Assembly: GCF_900100275.1 (NCBI RefSeq)
Contig: NZ_FNET01000009.1
Coordinates: 186,001-250,000 of the forward strand
Length of the DNA: 64,000 nt
Direction of reading: 5' to 3'
Source: Lentzea albidocapillata subsp. violacea
Lineage (GTDB): Bacteria; Actinomycetota; Actinomycetes; Mycobacteriales; Pseudonocardiaceae
A program made the position numbers and the translations under genes. Shown here piece by piece: positions 1-7,453 of the stretch. The notes under the pieces are model-generated. The model saw nothing but the letters and a program-made list of their open reading frames with translations. It had not been told where the DNA came from and made no database searches. The stretch's first letter is position 1. Every line of letters starts with the position of its first letter.

Positions 1-1295
1 CCTGCGAACTTACGCTCCAAACGCCCCAGTCCGGTACGCACCGGCTGGGCCAGGTACTCGCCGAACACGACACCTCCGGCCAGTGCGAGAGCAATGCCAC
101 TCGCGAAGACGAGCGTGCTCAAACCGGCCGGATCGCCCTCGGCGGTGAGCTGGAACAGGCCTCGGTAGGTGGTCCAGCCGGGCAGCAGCGGGACCACGCC
201 GGCCTGGACGACGACGAGCGTCGGGATGCGCAACCGGCGGGTCATCGTGGCGCCGCCGAACCCGGTGATCGCGGCCGCCACGGCGGAACTCAGCAGCGCG
301 TCGAGGCCGAGACTCGTCATGAGGCCGTACGCGGCCGTGCCGATCGCGCCGGAGATGGCGGCGGCGACGAGCGCGCGTGGCCGTGCGTAACAGGCGAGTG
401 CGAAGAACGCACTGGTCGCCGCTCCGGCCGCGAACTGCATCGGCACCGCGGAGATCAGGGCGGGCAACGGGTCACTGAGCCGGATGTCCAGTCCGAAGTG
501 GACGGCCGCGCGGATCGCCAGCGCGACACCGGCGATCAGGCCGGCGCTGAGCAGCACGGTCTCGACCGTGCGGCCCGCGGCGGTGACGTTGTAGCCGGAG
601 ATCGCGTCCTGCACGGTGCTGACCAGTGCGAGCCCGGACAGCAGCACCACGATGCCGACGGCCACGAGCAGACTCGGCCGCACCGGCAGCAAGCCGGTCG
701 AGTAGATCGCCAGTGCGGCAGCCGTGCCGAGCGCGCCGCCGACGAGTTGCTGGAAGAAGAACGGCAGGTTGCGGCGGTTGAGGATGCGGCCGACCCGGTC
801 GACCACCGCCGTGATGACCGCGGCGGTGAGCGCGAGCACGAGCCCGCCGCCCACGAGGAACGCGACCGCGGCCGCCATTCCGCCCCATGCCACGGTGGCG
901 ATCCAGCGCGGGTACGGGTGCTTGGCGTTCGTGATGTCTTCGAGCCGTGCGTGGGCTTCTTCGATCGGCCCCAGATTGCGCACCAGCTGTTCGACATCGG
1001 CGAGCCGCGTGTAGTCGAGACCGCGCTGCCGGACGACGCGAATCGACGTGATCGGCAACGCCTCCGTGCCGCGATGACACGACACGCTGATCGAGGTGTA
1101 GATCACGTCGACTTCGGTGTGCGGGAGTCCATAGCTCTCGGTGACCGAGAGAATCGTGGCTGTCACATCGGCCGCACCGGCCCCACTGGCCATTTGGACC
1201 TCACCGATCTTGAGGGCGAGATCGAGTACCAGGTGAACCGTGGTGTCATCGGGCAGAGCCGGGCCATGCAGGCTGTTAGTGGAAATCTTGGGCAC
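1..1295 (-). CDS. Threonine/serine exporter family (ThrE-like) membrane protein, 3' end cut by window
   Basis: The minus strand reads open from a GTG at 1295 through the left window edge. The product has a soluble N-terminal part of about 130 residues (PF06738/DUF1212-like, with a GGTEALP-type segment reading HRGTEALPI) followed by at least eight hydrophobic helices, the PF06738 plus PF12821 layout of ThrE exporters, which move threonine and serine out of the cell. The start is the weakest part: the purine-rich GACGGAG lies directly against the GTG, so a slightly different start is possible. It is transcribed away from the tRNA and is ordinary chromosomal sequence. Family assignment rests on layout and remembered family sequence, not on a search. 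Confidence 0.8.
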   Translation of the reverse strand, partial: MPKISTNSLHGPALPDDTTVHLVLDLALKIGEVQMASGAGAADVTATILSVTESYGLPHTEVDVIYTSISVSCHRGTEALPITSIRVVRQRGLDYTRLADVEQLVRNLGPIEEAHARLEDITNAKHPYPRWIATVAWGGMAAAVAFLVGGGLVLALTAAVITAVVDRVGRILNRRNLPFFFQQLVGGALGTAAALAIYSTGLLPVRPSLLVAVGIVVLLSGLALVSTVQDAISGYNVTAAGRTVETVLLSAGLIAGVALAIRAAVHFGLDIRLSDPLPALISAVPMQFAAGAATSAFFALACYARPRALVAAAISGAIGTAAYGLMTSLGLDALLSSAVAAAITGFGGATMTRRLRIPTLVVVQAGVVPLLPGWTTYRGLFQLTAEGDPAGLSTLVFASGIALALAGGVVFGEYLAQPVRTGLGRLERKFA

Positions 1296-1554
1296 CTCCG
1301 TCGTGTGATCGTGACAGGGCCTTCGACTGTTGCTGTGTCGTCTGCCACCTCCGATCGGGCGACCCGAAAAGGAGGACATGATCACTGTCTGTTGGTTACC
1401 CTCCTGACCTGGTCAAGGCGGTCATCGCGACGCACTGATCCACTCGGTTGGTTGGTCTGACTCCTGTCGGAGCAATCCGATCACACTGAGAGCAGACCGT
1501 TCGCCGCAGGTAGCACCCGCAACGGGCGCTTACGATGTTCGCGAACACTGGCCG

Positions 1555-1627
1555 GCCGGCGTAGCTCAATTGGCAGAGCACTCGCCTTGTAAGCGAAAGG
1601 TTAGGGGTTCGATTCCCCTCGCCGGCT
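1555..1627 (+). tRNA. tRNA-Thr (anticodon UGU)
   Basis: A full cloverleaf can be drawn: 7-bp acceptor stem (GCCGGCG/CGCCGGC), D stem GCTC/GAGC, anticodon loop CTTGTAA with anticodon TGT, and T stem AGGGG/CCCCT around TTCGATT. The discriminator base is T and CCA is not encoded. The outer pair of the anticodon stem is a C-A mismatch (position 27 against 43). The 3' 46 bases are repeated at 38428, so the gene is the integration site of the prophage and stays intact because the element regenerates its 3' half. Confidence 0.96.
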
Positions 1628-1628
1628 C
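1583..1628 (+). repeat. attL core (46-bp direct repeat inside tRNA-Thr)
   Basis: This segment runs from the anticodon stem to one base past the tRNA end and is identical to 38428-38473. The first differing bases outside the match are T (left copy, 1582) against A, and A (1629) against T. A 46-bp identity that starts at the anticodon stem is usual for tyrosine integrases that use tRNA genes. Confidence 0.95.
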
Positions 1629-1633
1629 AACTC

Positions 1634-1668
1634 GCTCCCTGACCAGCAACGACGGTTGGTCAGGGAGC
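1634..1668 (+). terminator. Phage-supplied hairpin directly behind the tRNA
   Basis: A perfect 12-bp stem (GCTCCCTGACCA / TGGTCAGGGAGC) with an 11-nt loop lies six bases after attL. There is no clean T tract (ACTCTCGCTC follows). It probably ends tRNA-Thr transcription in the lysogen, replacing the hairpin now displaced to 38484-38511. Confidence 0.6.
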
Positions 1669-1730
1669 ACTCTCGCTCAAGGTGCTTCCAAGCACAGCGC
1701 TCAGTGACACTCCGCTTGGAGGGTTTGAGC

Positions 1731-2645
1731 GTGACGAAGTCGATCATCTTCCCCGCTGGTGGCTGGGGACTCCACGCGCGTGGATGGCACCGCGCACTGA
1801 AGGCTCAGAACAAGTCCGACAACACGATCCGTATCTACATCTATGCGGTGCGTCAGCTCGGAGAGTGGGCCTGCTCGCAAGCCGAGCCGTTCGAGGCTGA
1901 CGAGACCACGCCGGACCACATCAACCAATTCATCGCTGCTCTGATCGAGAAGACGTCGGCGCCGAACGGGCACACCAACTACCGAGCCTTGCGGACGTTC
2001 TTCAAGTGGATGGTCGAGTCCGAAGAAGAGATGGACCGTTCGCCGATGGACCGCACGAAGGCTCCTGACCTGCCTGAGCAGCCCGTGCCGATCGTCACCG
2101 ATGGAGGCATGACGGAACTGCTGAACGTCTGCAAGGGCAAGGACTTCGAATCGGTCAGGGATACCGCAATCATCCGGCTGTACTTCGACACGGCCGCTCG
2201 ACTCTCCGAAGCGGTGATCAACCTCGACGACCTCGACCTCGATGTCGACGTGATTCGCGTACTTGGCAAGGGACGCAGGCATCGAACGATCCCGTTCGGT
2301 CCCAAGACCGGTACGGCGATCACCCGGTATCTGAAAGCGCGTGCCAAGCACAAGCACGCGGGCAAGCCCGACCTGTGGCTCGGCTTGCGCGGGCCGATGA
2401 CTGCGGACGGAATCAAGCAAATGATCAAACGTCGCGGTCAGCAGGCGGGGATCGGCAACATGTTCGCGCATAGGCTGCGACACACCTTCGCGCACACCTG
2501 GCAACTCAAGGGCGGAAACGAAACGGACCTCATGAGGATTATGGGGTGGAAGTCGGATCAAATGTTGCGACGCTACGGAGCCAGTGCAGCAGACGAGCGG
2601 GCGCACTCGTCTCACCGCTCGATGGGGCTCGGCGATCGGGTCTAG
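1731..2645 (+). CDS. int: Tyrosine-type phage integrase
   Basis: Site-specific recombinase of 304 residues that joins attP to the tRNA-Thr attB. The N-terminal half is a SAM-like core-binding domain (NTIRIYIYAVRQLGEW, then ALRTFFKWM). The catalytic half shows the first Arg in DTAARLSEA, a Lys in the beta hairpin VLGKGRRHRTIPF, the HRLRHTFAH box (His-X-X-Arg) and the Tyr nucleophile in MLRRYG. The GTG start at 1731 is preceded by GGAGG eight bases upstream; longer reading would run through the hairpin at 1634-1668. The gene lies 103 bp behind the tRNA, in the same direction, so some expression from the tRNA promoter is possible. Confidence 0.95.
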   Translation: MTKSIIFPAGGWGLHARGWHRALKAQNKSDNTIRIYIYAVRQLGEWACSQAEPFEADETTPDHINQFIAALIEKTSAPNGHTNYRALRTFFKWMVESEEEMDRSPMDRTKAPDLPEQPVPIVTDGGMTELLNVCKGKDFESVRDTAIIRLYFDTAARLSEAVINLDDLDLDVDVIRVLGKGRRHRTIPFGPKTGTAITRYLKARAKHKHAGKPDLWLGLRGPMTADGIKQMIKRRGQQAGIGNMFAHRLRHTFAHTWQLKGGNETDLMRIMGWKSDQMLRRYGASAADERAHSSHRSMGLGDRV

Positions 2646-2674
2646 CCGGAAGTAGTGAGCTACCTAGGTGACAC

Positions 2675-2728
2675 AGGTGCGCTGTGCTGATGCAGTGAGT
2701 GAGGAACTGACACCAGCACAGCGCACCT
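2675..2728 (+). promoter_or_regulatory. 15-bp perfect inverted repeat around the next gene start
   Basis: AGGTGCGCTGTGCTG at 2675-2689 and CAGCACAGCGCACCT at 2714-2728 form a perfect 15-bp stem with a 24-nt loop. The loop contains the GTG at 2695 that begins the following small gene. It lies 30 bp after the integrase stop. It could terminate int transcription, hide the start of the next gene, or bind a dimeric protein. No T tract follows, which argues against a simple terminator. Confidence 0.6.
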
Positions 2729-2964
2729 TGCGCGCCAAGCTCGGCGCCTACACGTCGTGGGCCAACACGACAAACCGTACGGCTCGCACCGACGCAGCCC
2801 GGAAGGCAGCTAAGAACCGGTTTCGGGTCCTGGCAGACCCTGACGGCGTGCTGCCGCCTGAGATGGTCGAGGAGCGCGCACAGGCTCTTGAACGCGAGCA
2901 CTACACGCGGATGGCCTTCCTCAGTGCGAGATCGCGCCAGAGGGGCTCTCAGGCCGACGCGTGA
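2695..2964 (+). CDS. Conserved-looking hypothetical protein downstream of int
   Basis: A 89-residue basic, helical soluble protein (RTLRAKLGAYTSWA near the start, then an Ala/Arg-rich helix and LPPEMVEERAQALEREHYTRMAF). The reading frame is open upstream to a GTG at 2668, but neither start has a good ribosome site; I prefer 2695. Similar short proteins are common beside integrases and XRE-DUF397 loci of actinomycetes, as far as I recall. No function is assigned. Its placement next to int makes a role in integration/excision control possible but unproven. Confidence 0.6.
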   Translation: MSEELTPAQRTLRAKLGAYTSWANTTNRTARTDAARKAAKNRFRVLADPDGVLPPEMVEERAQALEREHYTRMAFLSARSRQRGSQADA

Positions 2965-3019
2965 TGGCGGCCTGGCCGATGAAGCGACCCGCCGAGCCTC
3001 GACGAACTCGGCGGGCGCG

Positions 3020-3214
3020 TCAGGCAGAGGTCGACTTCGTGATGCTGGGGGATGCGACGAAACAGGCCCAAGCAGAACGATTGAAGGGCACCGTTGCTAG
3101 CTCTGGGTCGGTGGAATCGCGCACGAGCACGCCAGAGGTACCGAACCCGACCTCGACGCACGCCTCGGGATTCCCGCCGCTGTAACTCGACTTCTTGAAC
3201 TGCACATGGTCCAT
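3020..3214 (-). CDS. DUF397 domain protein
   Basis: A 64-residue protein with the DUF397 pattern: a Lys-Ser-Ser-Tyr-Ser-Gly-Gly motif near residue 8, CVEVGF, VRDSTDPE and a C-terminal WACFV segment. DUF397 proteins are the small partners of XRE regulators in Streptomyces (the WhiJ/BldB-type pairs that influence development). The ATG follows the stop of the XRE gene with no gap (TAG-ATG), so the two are translationally coupled. The opposite strand has an open frame at 2961-3185 that lacks any family signature. Confidence 0.88.
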   Translation of the reverse strand: MDHVQFKKSSYSGGNPEACVEVGFGTSGVLVRDSTDPELATVPFNRSAWACFVASPSITKSTSA

Positions 3215-4093
3215 CTAGCTGGTTACCTCCTGTGGCGAGACGCTGACAGCCGTGGCGGCGGCTGCTGCGGCTTCCGAGCAACGAACGAGGATCTTGCGAG
3301 CCTCGTCGCCCTCCGCCGCCACGGTCCACAACTCGTCCATAAGACGGTTGTAGGTCTCGATGTCGGAGGGCGTCTCGGTGTTGATCTCCGTATCGACGGT
3401 CTCAATCAGCACCCTCTCGCCGACGATCCAGAAGCCATTAGGCGGCACGACCGGGAGGCGGGTGCCCAACGGGATGATCCCGAACCGTGGTCGAAGACCG
3501 AGCAACGCGAGCAATCGGTCGATCTGCGCGACCATCACGGTTGGTGGGCAAACGTAATAGAGCAGAGCCGACTCGCAGATGAGTAGCTCGATTTCTTTCG
3601 CGTTGTCGTACAGAGCGTGCTGCCGCTCCATACGGATGCTGAGCGCCTCTTCGGTGTCGATGGGCACTTGCTGGAACGCGGCGGCGGTGTCGAAGACGTG
3701 GCGCGCGTACTCGGCGATCTGCACGAGCCCCGGCACGATGACCAACTCGAACACTCGGATGCGTCTTGCCGATGCCTCGACATGCTTGCTGTAGGTCTGT
3801 CTGGCGCTGTGTCCCTTACGTAGCTGGGTCTTCCATGACGCCTCGTCCATGACGATGCCGCGCAGCCACGAGCGCATGTGCTCGACCTCAGAAGCCGATG
3901 CCCCCGCCCCGGTCATCCAGGCGAGGACATCGGCGTCAGTGGGAGGTTGCCGCTTGTTCTCGATCTTCGAGACCTTTGTCGCACCCCAACCGAGCCGAGC
4001 GGCGAAGTCCTTGCCGTTCAGCTTGGCGACCTCGACCCGCACTCGCTTAAGTTCATCGGCGAACTCGGCGCGGCGCTCCTCTGGCGTGCTCAC
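3215..4093 (-). CDS. XRE-family regulator with DUF5753 sensor-like domain
   Basis: A 292-residue protein. An N-terminal helix-turn-helix (residues about 10-65, GKDFAARLGWGATKVSKIEN) is followed by a DUF5753 region typical of actinomycete Scr1/WhiJ-like regulators (YSKHVEASARRIRVFE, VPGLVQIAEYAR, LLICESALLYY). The GTG start has GAGGAG three bases upstream. It is third in a four-gene leftward set (4847 to 3020) and is immediately followed by its DUF397 partner. It probably regulates its own operon from the repeat-rich region 4857-5010; whether it also acts as a prophage immunity repressor cannot be told. Confidence 0.9.
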   Translation of the reverse strand: MSTPEERRAEFADELKRVRVEVAKLNGKDFAARLGWGATKVSKIENKRQPPTDADVLAWMTGAGASASEVEHMRSWLRGIVMDEASWKTQLRKGHSARQTYSKHVEASARRIRVFELVIVPGLVQIAEYARHVFDTAAAFQQVPIDTEEALSIRMERQHALYDNAKEIELLICESALLYYVCPPTVMVAQIDRLLALLGLRPRFGIIPLGTRLPVVPPNGFWIVGERVLIETVDTEINTETPSDIETYNRLMDELWTVAAEGDEARKILVRCSEAAAAAATAVSVSPQEVTS

Positions 4094-4110
4094 GGGCTCC
4101 TCGTGGGTGG

Positions 4111-4635
4111 CTAGGTCTTGACGAAATCCTCGTACGAGACTGCCTCAACGCAAGCAATCTTGCGCCATTGCTCGTACCGCGCCACCGTAGCGGGTTCGGT
4201 CACGATCTCCGCGCCTATGAGGCCTTGTGCCCCGTAGTGGAGTACCGCGACCTTCACCCGATCGAAGATCCAGAAGTCGTGCTCTGGTAGCCCGAGGCGC
4301 GACGCCGCAGCCTGCGTGAGCAGCCAGATTTCCTCCCCGGCTGCGAGGTTGGCTGGGGTCACCTCCATCTGCCAACGCAGGTACTCCGTCAACGGCTCGG
4401 TGAGCATCCGAACGCGTTGGAATACCTTGCCGCTCTCGGTCGCAGCCCGGATCTCGTCGAGCCAGGGGCGCAGCCAGTCGAGGTCTTGAAGGACGGGAAC
4501 GCCATCCCGCCATCGTTGCCAGGGCTCGACTTCATCAGGCTGGTTGTAGGTTCCCTGCGCCTCCCACCGCCATGCCGAACTGTCGAACTCGCGGAACAGT
4601 GCGCTGAACGCCTCGCCGCTGATCAGTTCAGGCAT
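4111..4635 (-). CDS. DUF6879 family protein
   Basis: A 174-residue soluble protein with the DUF6879 features: an N-terminal AFSALFREFDSSAWRWEAQGTY-like segment containing F..F..SAWR.E.Q..Y, WLDEIRAAT, RVRMLTEPLTEYLRWQ and a C-terminal DFWIFD patch. DUF6879 genes usually sit next to XRE-DUF397 pairs in actinomycetes, as here; their biochemical role is not known. Its ATG overlaps the TAA of the gene before it (TAATG), showing coupling, and 17 bp separate it from the XRE gene. Confidence 0.85.
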   Translation of the reverse strand: MPELISGEAFSALFREFDSSAWRWEAQGTYNQPDEVEPWQRWRDGVPVLQDLDWLRPWLDEIRAATESGKVFQRVRMLTEPLTEYLRWQMEVTPANLAAGEEIWLLTQAAASRLGLPEHDFWIFDRVKVAVLHYGAQGLIGAEIVTEPATVARYEQWRKIACVEAVSYEDFVKT

Positions 4636-4847
4636 TACACGCCCTGCGGGGCGAACTTCAGCAGCTCGACCGGGACCTCGACGAGCATCTCTCCATCGGG
4701 CAACCCGCCCTCGCGGGCTTGAGCCGTCGCGATGGCCTCGGGGTCGGTGACGACGTACCCCTGCACGACGGCGGTACCACGGTCAGTCAGGAACAAGGTC
4801 GGGCAGGACCCGCTGTTGCTGGTCGTGCCGAGGAACTCCAGTTTCAT
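4635..4847 (-). CDS. Small conserved protein at the head of the XRE-DUF397 operon
   Basis: A 70-residue protein starting MKLEFLGTTSNSGSCPTLF and carrying TDRGTAVVQGYVV and EMLVEVP; this resembles a short actinomycete family usually found beside DUF6879 and DUF397 genes. The ATG at 4847 has GGAGGAG five bases upstream. The frame continues upstream to 5117, but the added part is basic, low-complexity and runs through the regulatory repeats, so I reject it. First gene of the leftward four-gene set. Function unknown. Confidence 0.8.
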   Translation of the reverse strand: MKLEFLGTTSNSGSCPTLFLTDRGTAVVQGYVVTDPEAIATAQAREGGLPDGEMLVEVPVELLKFAPQGV

Positions 4848-4856
4848 GTCTCCTCC

Positions 4857-5010
4857 AGAGATTGCGCGCTTGCTTGCATCCTGTTGCGCAATCTCTCTCT
4901 GAGTCAACGCCATACCGAGTGACCTCGTGCTTTGGTTGCTGCTCTGAGTAGTCATCACGTAAGCCAACTGGGGCAAGTATGCGCAAGATTGCTCGGATTG
5001 CTTGCATTCG
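4857..5010. promoter_or_regulatory. Divergent control region with repeated TTGCTTGCAT and TGCGCAA motifs
   Basis: Region between the leftward XRE-DUF397 set and the rightward cargo genes. A perfect 11-bp inverted repeat AGAGATTGCGC (4857-4867) / GCGCAATCTCT (4886-4896) sits just upstream of the first leftward gene. TTGCTTGCAT occurs near 4869 and again near 5000, and TGCGCAA occurs near 4885 and 4980. The two copies lie about 115-130 bp apart, flanking the middle of the region. This is the arrangement expected for operators of the adjacent HTH protein; promoters themselves were not identified with confidence. Confidence 0.55.
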
Positions 5011-5137
5011 ATCAGTCGGTTCGGGATGGTGAGCAAGCGGGACCGGCGACGGGAACACGGACGCGGTCGCCGGTTCCGCTTCCACCGACGCAGTGGCCTG
5101 CGCCGGCAGTGACGCACGCCAAGCGAAGGAAACCGCG

Positions 5138-5446
5138 GTGACTTCGAACGGAAGTGTCGGACGCCTCCGGGCTGTCGGCTTCGACGTCTTGCCCCTGCTT
5201 GATCGAGACGGCGTCGACCACGCGTTGCAGTTCTGGCGCTGGGACCCGAACCGGCTGTACCTCGACGTTGTCGCCGTCTTTCACGATGACTACGCGGTTG
5301 CGACGCGCCTGCCTCCGCAGCGGGCGTGGGAAAGCCCCTTCACGCCGACGGCCGGGGGGCCTGTTCGCCCGATGCCACTCGAACCACTCGCCGCTGCGTT
5401 CGAACAGCGCTTCCTGTGGACCCCTCCAGGTGACCACTTGAGGTAG
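5138..5446 (+). CDS. Hypothetical protein, first of rightward cargo set
   Basis: A 102-residue soluble protein (LRAVGFDVLPLLDRDGVDHA, FWRWDPNRLYLDVVAVF, ending WTPPGDHLR). The GTG at 5138 follows GAAGGAAA at a good distance; the longer ATG start at 5093 has no ribosome site. The stop overlaps the next frame by one base. No family recognised. It belongs to the block ending with the radical SAM and peptide genes. Confidence 0.6.
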   Translation: MTSNGSVGRLRAVGFDVLPLLDRDGVDHALQFWRWDPNRLYLDVVAVFHDDYAVATRLPPQRAWESPFTPTAGGPVRPMPLEPLAAAFEQRFLWTPPGDHLR

Positions 5447-5772
5447 TGGCAGTGATGGAACCCCAACTACGCAAGGAGATCGACGTGTTCGGTGATGCTC
5501 TGCTCTTTACCGCTGTGTACGTGCTCGGCGTGTTGTCGGTGGCCGCACTCATTCTTTGGTGGGTCGTCACCGGGGCGTACGGGCGGCACGCCGGGGCAAG
5601 GAACGAGGCGGTTTCTGTTGGAGCCCTGGAAGACAGGATTAGGGCTGAGGTACAGGTGTTGGTCGATACGACCCGACCAATCTCTCCAGAGCGACTGTTC
5701 CCGAGACTGCCTGAGCCGCCGCGAGAACCTCCAGCATCAGTGTGGACGCTGCCTGAACTGGTTGCGGCGTAG
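5446..5772 (+). CDS. Single-pass membrane protein, unknown function
   Basis: About 105 residues with one clear transmembrane helix near the N-terminus (LLFTAVYVLGVLSVAALILWW) and a charged cytoplasmic tail rich in Pro and Glu. The frame opens with GTG at 5446, GTG at 5452 and ATG at 5455; GAGG at 5439-5443 best fits the 5452 start. Coupled to the preceding gene by a one-base overlap. No family recognised; possible membrane partner of the cargo system. Confidence 0.6.
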   Translation: MAVMEPQLRKEIDVFGDALLFTAVYVLGVLSVAALILWWVVTGAYGRHAGARNEAVSVGALEDRIRAEVQVLVDTTRPISPERLFPRLPEPPREPPASVWTLPELVAA

Positions 5773-5775
5773 GAC

Positions 5776-5997
5776 ATGGCTGCCAAGCTCCGCGCTGCCG
5801 ACGATCGCTGGCATAGCGCGTCAATCCGCACCGGTGATCTGCACCGAGCACGGTCGATCAGTGGTCGGGAAGTCACCCCACTGTGTGACCGCGAGCCGTT
5901 CGTGCCGACCGTCTCGCCGAAAGAGCCGACCGATCCAGACCACGCGTGTCCTGACTGCATTGCGGCCCAACGTGGTCGAGGTGCAGGGAACTCCTAG
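5776..5997 (+). CDS. Small putative zinc-binding protein
   Basis: 73 residues with a Trp-His near residue 12, a Cys in PLCDREPFVP and a C-terminal HACPDCI (Cys-X2-Cys). Short actinomycete zinc-finger proteins with this His...Cys...CPxC layout are common near XRE-DUF397 loci. The ATG lies three bases after the previous stop. The role is unknown. Confidence 0.6.
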   Translation: MAAKLRAADDRWHSASIRTGDLHRARSISGREVTPLCDREPFVPTVSPKEPTDPDHACPDCIAAQRGRGAGNS

Positions 5998-6018
5998 CGC
6001 CCACATCGGGGGACATTG

Positions 6019-7131
6019 ATGCACACGCTCATCGCGAGTCCGTTTCTGACTGACTTCGTTGTGGTGAAACCAGATGAACAGGGGGCAGTCCAAATCGGCT
6101 CCGACTTGTTCGACGAGTTGCTCGTCGCGTCGTCACGCCCGGACGCCTCTTGCCCACAGTGGCTCGTTGACGCAGCTCGTAAGCGCTGGGACCTCGATCT
6201 CACATGTGGTCCGCTCGCGCAGTCGGTCAAGGTGCGCGAGCCGTCGCCACTTGGGTACGGCCGCGCGTCCTACGAGGTGAACCTCGGCTGCAACTACAAG
6301 TGCCCGCACTGCTACCTCGGAACGAAGACGTTCGAGGGACTCGCCTGGTCCGAGCGCGAGCAGATGCTGCACACGGTCCGTGACTCCGGGGCACTGTGGT
6401 TCCAGATCACCGGCGGCGAACCGACGGTCGACAAGCTGTTCCCGCAGGTCTACACGACCGCTTGGGACTTCGGGATGATGATCACCCTGTCGACCAACGG
6501 GTCTGCCCTGCACGCGCCTCGGATTCTCGACCTGCTGACCGAACGGCGTCCGTATCGGATCACCGTGAGTGTCTATGGCGCGAGCGCGAGTGTGTACGAC
6601 GAGGTCACTCAACGGTCCGGCTCGCATGAGCTGTTCAGGAAGGGCATCAAGGCAGCGCACGAGAACGGGCTGCCGCTGCGCTTCAACCTCGTGATGACGG
6701 ATCGGAACGCCCACGAACTCGACGAGATGAAGGCGTTTGCCGAGGACCTCGGCGTCTCGTACCACGTGTACTCGAAGATTTCGCCCACGATCTACGGCGG
6801 CGCGGAAACGCTGCCGTCGCAGTCGTCCGAGTTCCTGCACACTCGCAAGCCGTTCACCGGGTGCGGTGCTGGACACACGCACTTTCACGTGGACCCGTTC
6901 GGCCTGGCGAGCATTTGCAAGGTCGGGCGCGACGCGCAGTTCTCGCTCGTCGAGAAGGGCCTCGATGCGCTGCGAGAACTCGCCGGAGTCGCCGACTCGC
7001 TGATGGGGCGTACCGGCGGCTGCTCCGGCTGCAAGTTGTCGGGGAGCTGCTTCACCTGCCGTCCTCTGGCGAAGCTGTACCAGACGGCGAACGCCCCCCT
7101 TGAGCGCTACTGCCAACATGGGGGGAGGTGA
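6019..7131 (+). CDS. Radical SAM/SPASM enzyme, probable peptide maturase
   Basis: A 370-residue enzyme. The radical SAM cluster motif is CNYKCPHC (Cys91, Cys95, Cys98; CX3CX2C), followed by a GGEPT motif for SAM binding and STNG. The C-terminal third is a SPASM-type region with seven or more Cys (FTGCGAG, ICKVG, GGCSGCKLSGSC, RYCQHG), used by peptide-modifying enzymes to hold auxiliary Fe-S clusters. The first 70 residues may be a precursor-binding region but show no sure RRE. GGGGGA precedes the ATG. Its stop lies inside the ribosome site of the 69-residue peptide gene at 7136, so enzyme and substrate candidate are coupled. SPASM enzymes next to short Cys-containing ORFs usually install thioether or C-C links. 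Confidence 0.92.
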   Translation: MHTLIASPFLTDFVVVKPDEQGAVQIGSDLFDELLVASSRPDASCPQWLVDAARKRWDLDLTCGPLAQSVKVREPSPLGYGRASYEVNLGCNYKCPHCYLGTKTFEGLAWSEREQMLHTVRDSGALWFQITGGEPTVDKLFPQVYTTAWDFGMMITLSTNGSALHAPRILDLLTERRPYRITVSVYGASASVYDEVTQRSGSHELFRKGIKAAHENGLPLRFNLVMTDRNAHELDEMKAFAEDLGVSYHVYSKISPTIYGGAETLPSQSSEFLHTRKPFTGCGAGHTHFHVDPFGLASICKVGRDAQFSLVEKGLDALRELAGVADSLMGRTGGCSGCKLSGSCFTCRPLAKLYQTANAPLERYCQHGGR

Positions 7132-7135
7132 ACAC

Positions 7136-7345
7136 ATGTCCGTGGTGATGCTCGAACTGCTGCCTCCCTCGGCTGCTCCCGACCGCGAGGTCGACGAGAC
7201 GCAGGAGGAGGAAAGGCAGGCGGCGGCACAGATGCCCGTCGCACCGCGCGTCGCACCTGACGCCGTCGTGATGCTCGACGACGTCGAGGTGCTCGGCGCA
7301 TACGCGCGCTGCAACTGCGAAGCATCGGACGACAACCCGTACTGA
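7136..7345 (+). CDS. Candidate RiPP precursor peptide
   Basis: A 69-residue peptide starting at the ATG behind GGGGGAGGTG. It has an acidic, Ala/Pro-rich leader (DETQEEERQAAAQM), a short hydrophobic-acidic stretch (VVMLDDVEVLG) and a C-terminal candidate core AYARCNCEASDDNPY. The only cysteines are Cys59 and Cys61; Cys61 is followed by three residues and Asp65, a CX3D spacing like that of freyrasin-type ranthipeptides, whose SPASM enzymes join Cys sulfur to the Asp beta carbon. The modification is inference. A strong terminator follows at 7364, so this is the last gene of the set. Family not recognised. Confidence 0.7.
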   Translation: MSVVMLELLPPSAAPDREVDETQEEERQAAAQMPVAPRVAPDAVVMLDDVEVLGAYARCNCEASDDNPY

Positions 7346-7363
7346 TCGGGTAGTCGCCAAACC

Positions 7364-7399
7364 GGGTGGCCGGACGCGCGTTGCGTCCGGCCACCCTTT
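7364..7399 (+). terminator. Strong intrinsic terminator after the peptide gene
   Basis: A perfect 14-bp GC-rich stem (GGGTGGCCGGACGC / GCGTCCGGCCACCC) with a 5-nt loop, followed by TTTGT. It isolates the radical SAM-peptide unit from the kinase gene that begins 55 bp later. Confidence 0.88.
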
Positions 7400-7453
7400 G
7401 TCATGTCGGCTAGCCTCGCCCCGTTCACGGGCGAACGACGATGGTTGAGGATC

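Noticed and set aside
498..1460. Long plus-strand frame opposite the ThrE-like gene
   Set aside because: Arg/Gly/Asp-rich low-complexity product; the minus strand encodes a recognisable exporter.
2961..3185. Plus-strand frame over the DUF397 gene
   Set aside because: No ribosome site or family pattern; the minus strand has a clear DUF397 protein.
4848..5117. N-terminal extension of the 70-residue protein
   Set aside because: Basic low-complexity sequence running through regulatory repeats; a strong ribosome site lies at the shorter start.
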